Assembly: GCA_003565055.1 (NCBI GenBank)
Contig: PXDM01000415.1
Span: 1 to 6,288, forward strand
Origin: Paracoccaceae bacterium
GTDB lineage: Bacteria > Pseudomonadota > Alphaproteobacteria > Rhodobacterales > Rhodobacteraceae
Direction of reading: 5' to 3'
Length of the DNA stretch: 6,288 bases
The notes under the pieces were generated by a model. That model had not been told where the DNA came from, did not search any database, and saw nothing but the letters and a program-made list of their open reading frames with translations. Every line of letters begins with the position of its first letter. The first letter of the stretch is position 1. The translations under genes were made by a program, and so were the position numbers. Below, one piece after another: positions 6,145 through 6,288 of the stretch.

Positions 6145-6288
6145 GCGAAGATCGCCAGCATATCGTTATCCTCGATGACTGGGATGGGATCTGCGACAGC
6201 GCGCCGGCCGTGCAAAGCCTGCGCAGCCGCTTCGACGTGACCATCTTCGACAAGAAGCTTGCGCCCGCTGCCATGGTTCAGGCGATCA
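6141..6288 (+). CDS. D-2-hydroxyacid dehydrogenase-like protein (3' partial)
   Basis: The ATG at 6141 overlaps the previous stop codon in ATGA, and the frame stays open to the window end (49 codons plus one base). The translation MSEDRQHIVILDDWDGICDS, then VQSLRSRFDVTIFDKK, is the first beta-alpha-beta unit of the split catalytic domain of D-isomer-specific 2-hydroxyacid dehydrogenases. Many such proteins begin with an ILDDY-type strand followed by a residue pattern like evTvF. The enzyme would reduce a 2-oxo acid or oxidise a D-2-hydroxy acid with NAD(P). The Rossmann fold and the catalytic Arg/Glu/His fall outside the window, so the assignment rests only on the N-terminal segment and on the operon context. 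Another Rossmann-type protein remains possible. Confidence 0.65.
   Translation, partial: MSEDRQHIVILDDWDGICDSAPAVQSLRSRFDVTIFDKKLAPAAMVQAI

Overview
The window looks like chromosomal DNA from a GC-rich alphaproteobacterium. A Rhodobacterales member such as Paracoccus or a relative is my best guess, because the lysin fragment at the left edge closely resembles prophage lysins I associate with that group. This is an inference from protein style, not from a marker gene.

Layout. (1) Positions 1-600 hold the 3' part of a phage-type M15A zinc peptidase (endolysin-like) with a C-terminal membrane segment, followed at 600-689 by a 29-codon ORF that may be the stump of the next lysis gene. (2) Positions 690-1055 show no recognisable gene. 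The stretch looks like decayed DNA at the edge of a prophage or prophage remnant. (3) Positions 1056-1142 contain a promoter-like region: a 17-bp perfect-armed inverted repeat directly upstream of TTGACA, a TATCAT box, and a cluster of three (C)GGAAC/GTTC(T) half-sites that includes a 19-bp palindrome typical in form of IclR-family operators. (4) From 1207 to the right edge runs one tightly packed + strand operon: an IclR-family regulator, a DUF35-type Zn-ribbon/OB-fold protein, an SCP2-type thiolase, a class III (CaiB/Frc-type) CoA transferase, a MmgE/PrpD-family protein, and the first 49 codons of a D-2-hydroxyacid dehydrogenase-like protein. Junctions are -11, +4, -4, -4 and -4 bp, so translational coupling along the whole set is likely.

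How the genes may work together. The content is that of a small catabolic module for an organic acid. The CoA transferase would load the acid onto CoA. The thiolase with its DUF35 partner would cleave (or form) a 3-oxoacyl-CoA carbon-carbon bond. The MmgE/PrpD enzyme would dehydrate, epimerise or decarboxylate a small polycarboxylic or hydroxy acid, and the dehydrogenase would interconvert a 2-oxo and a 2-hydroxy acid. The IclR protein, first gene of the operon, probably controls its own transcript in response to a substrate or intermediate. The substrate cannot be read from the sequence, and no transporter is present in the window. The enzyme families are ordinary; the particular combination, with the DUF35-thiolase pair beside a MmgE/PrpD enzyme, is the part I cannot assign to a known pathway.
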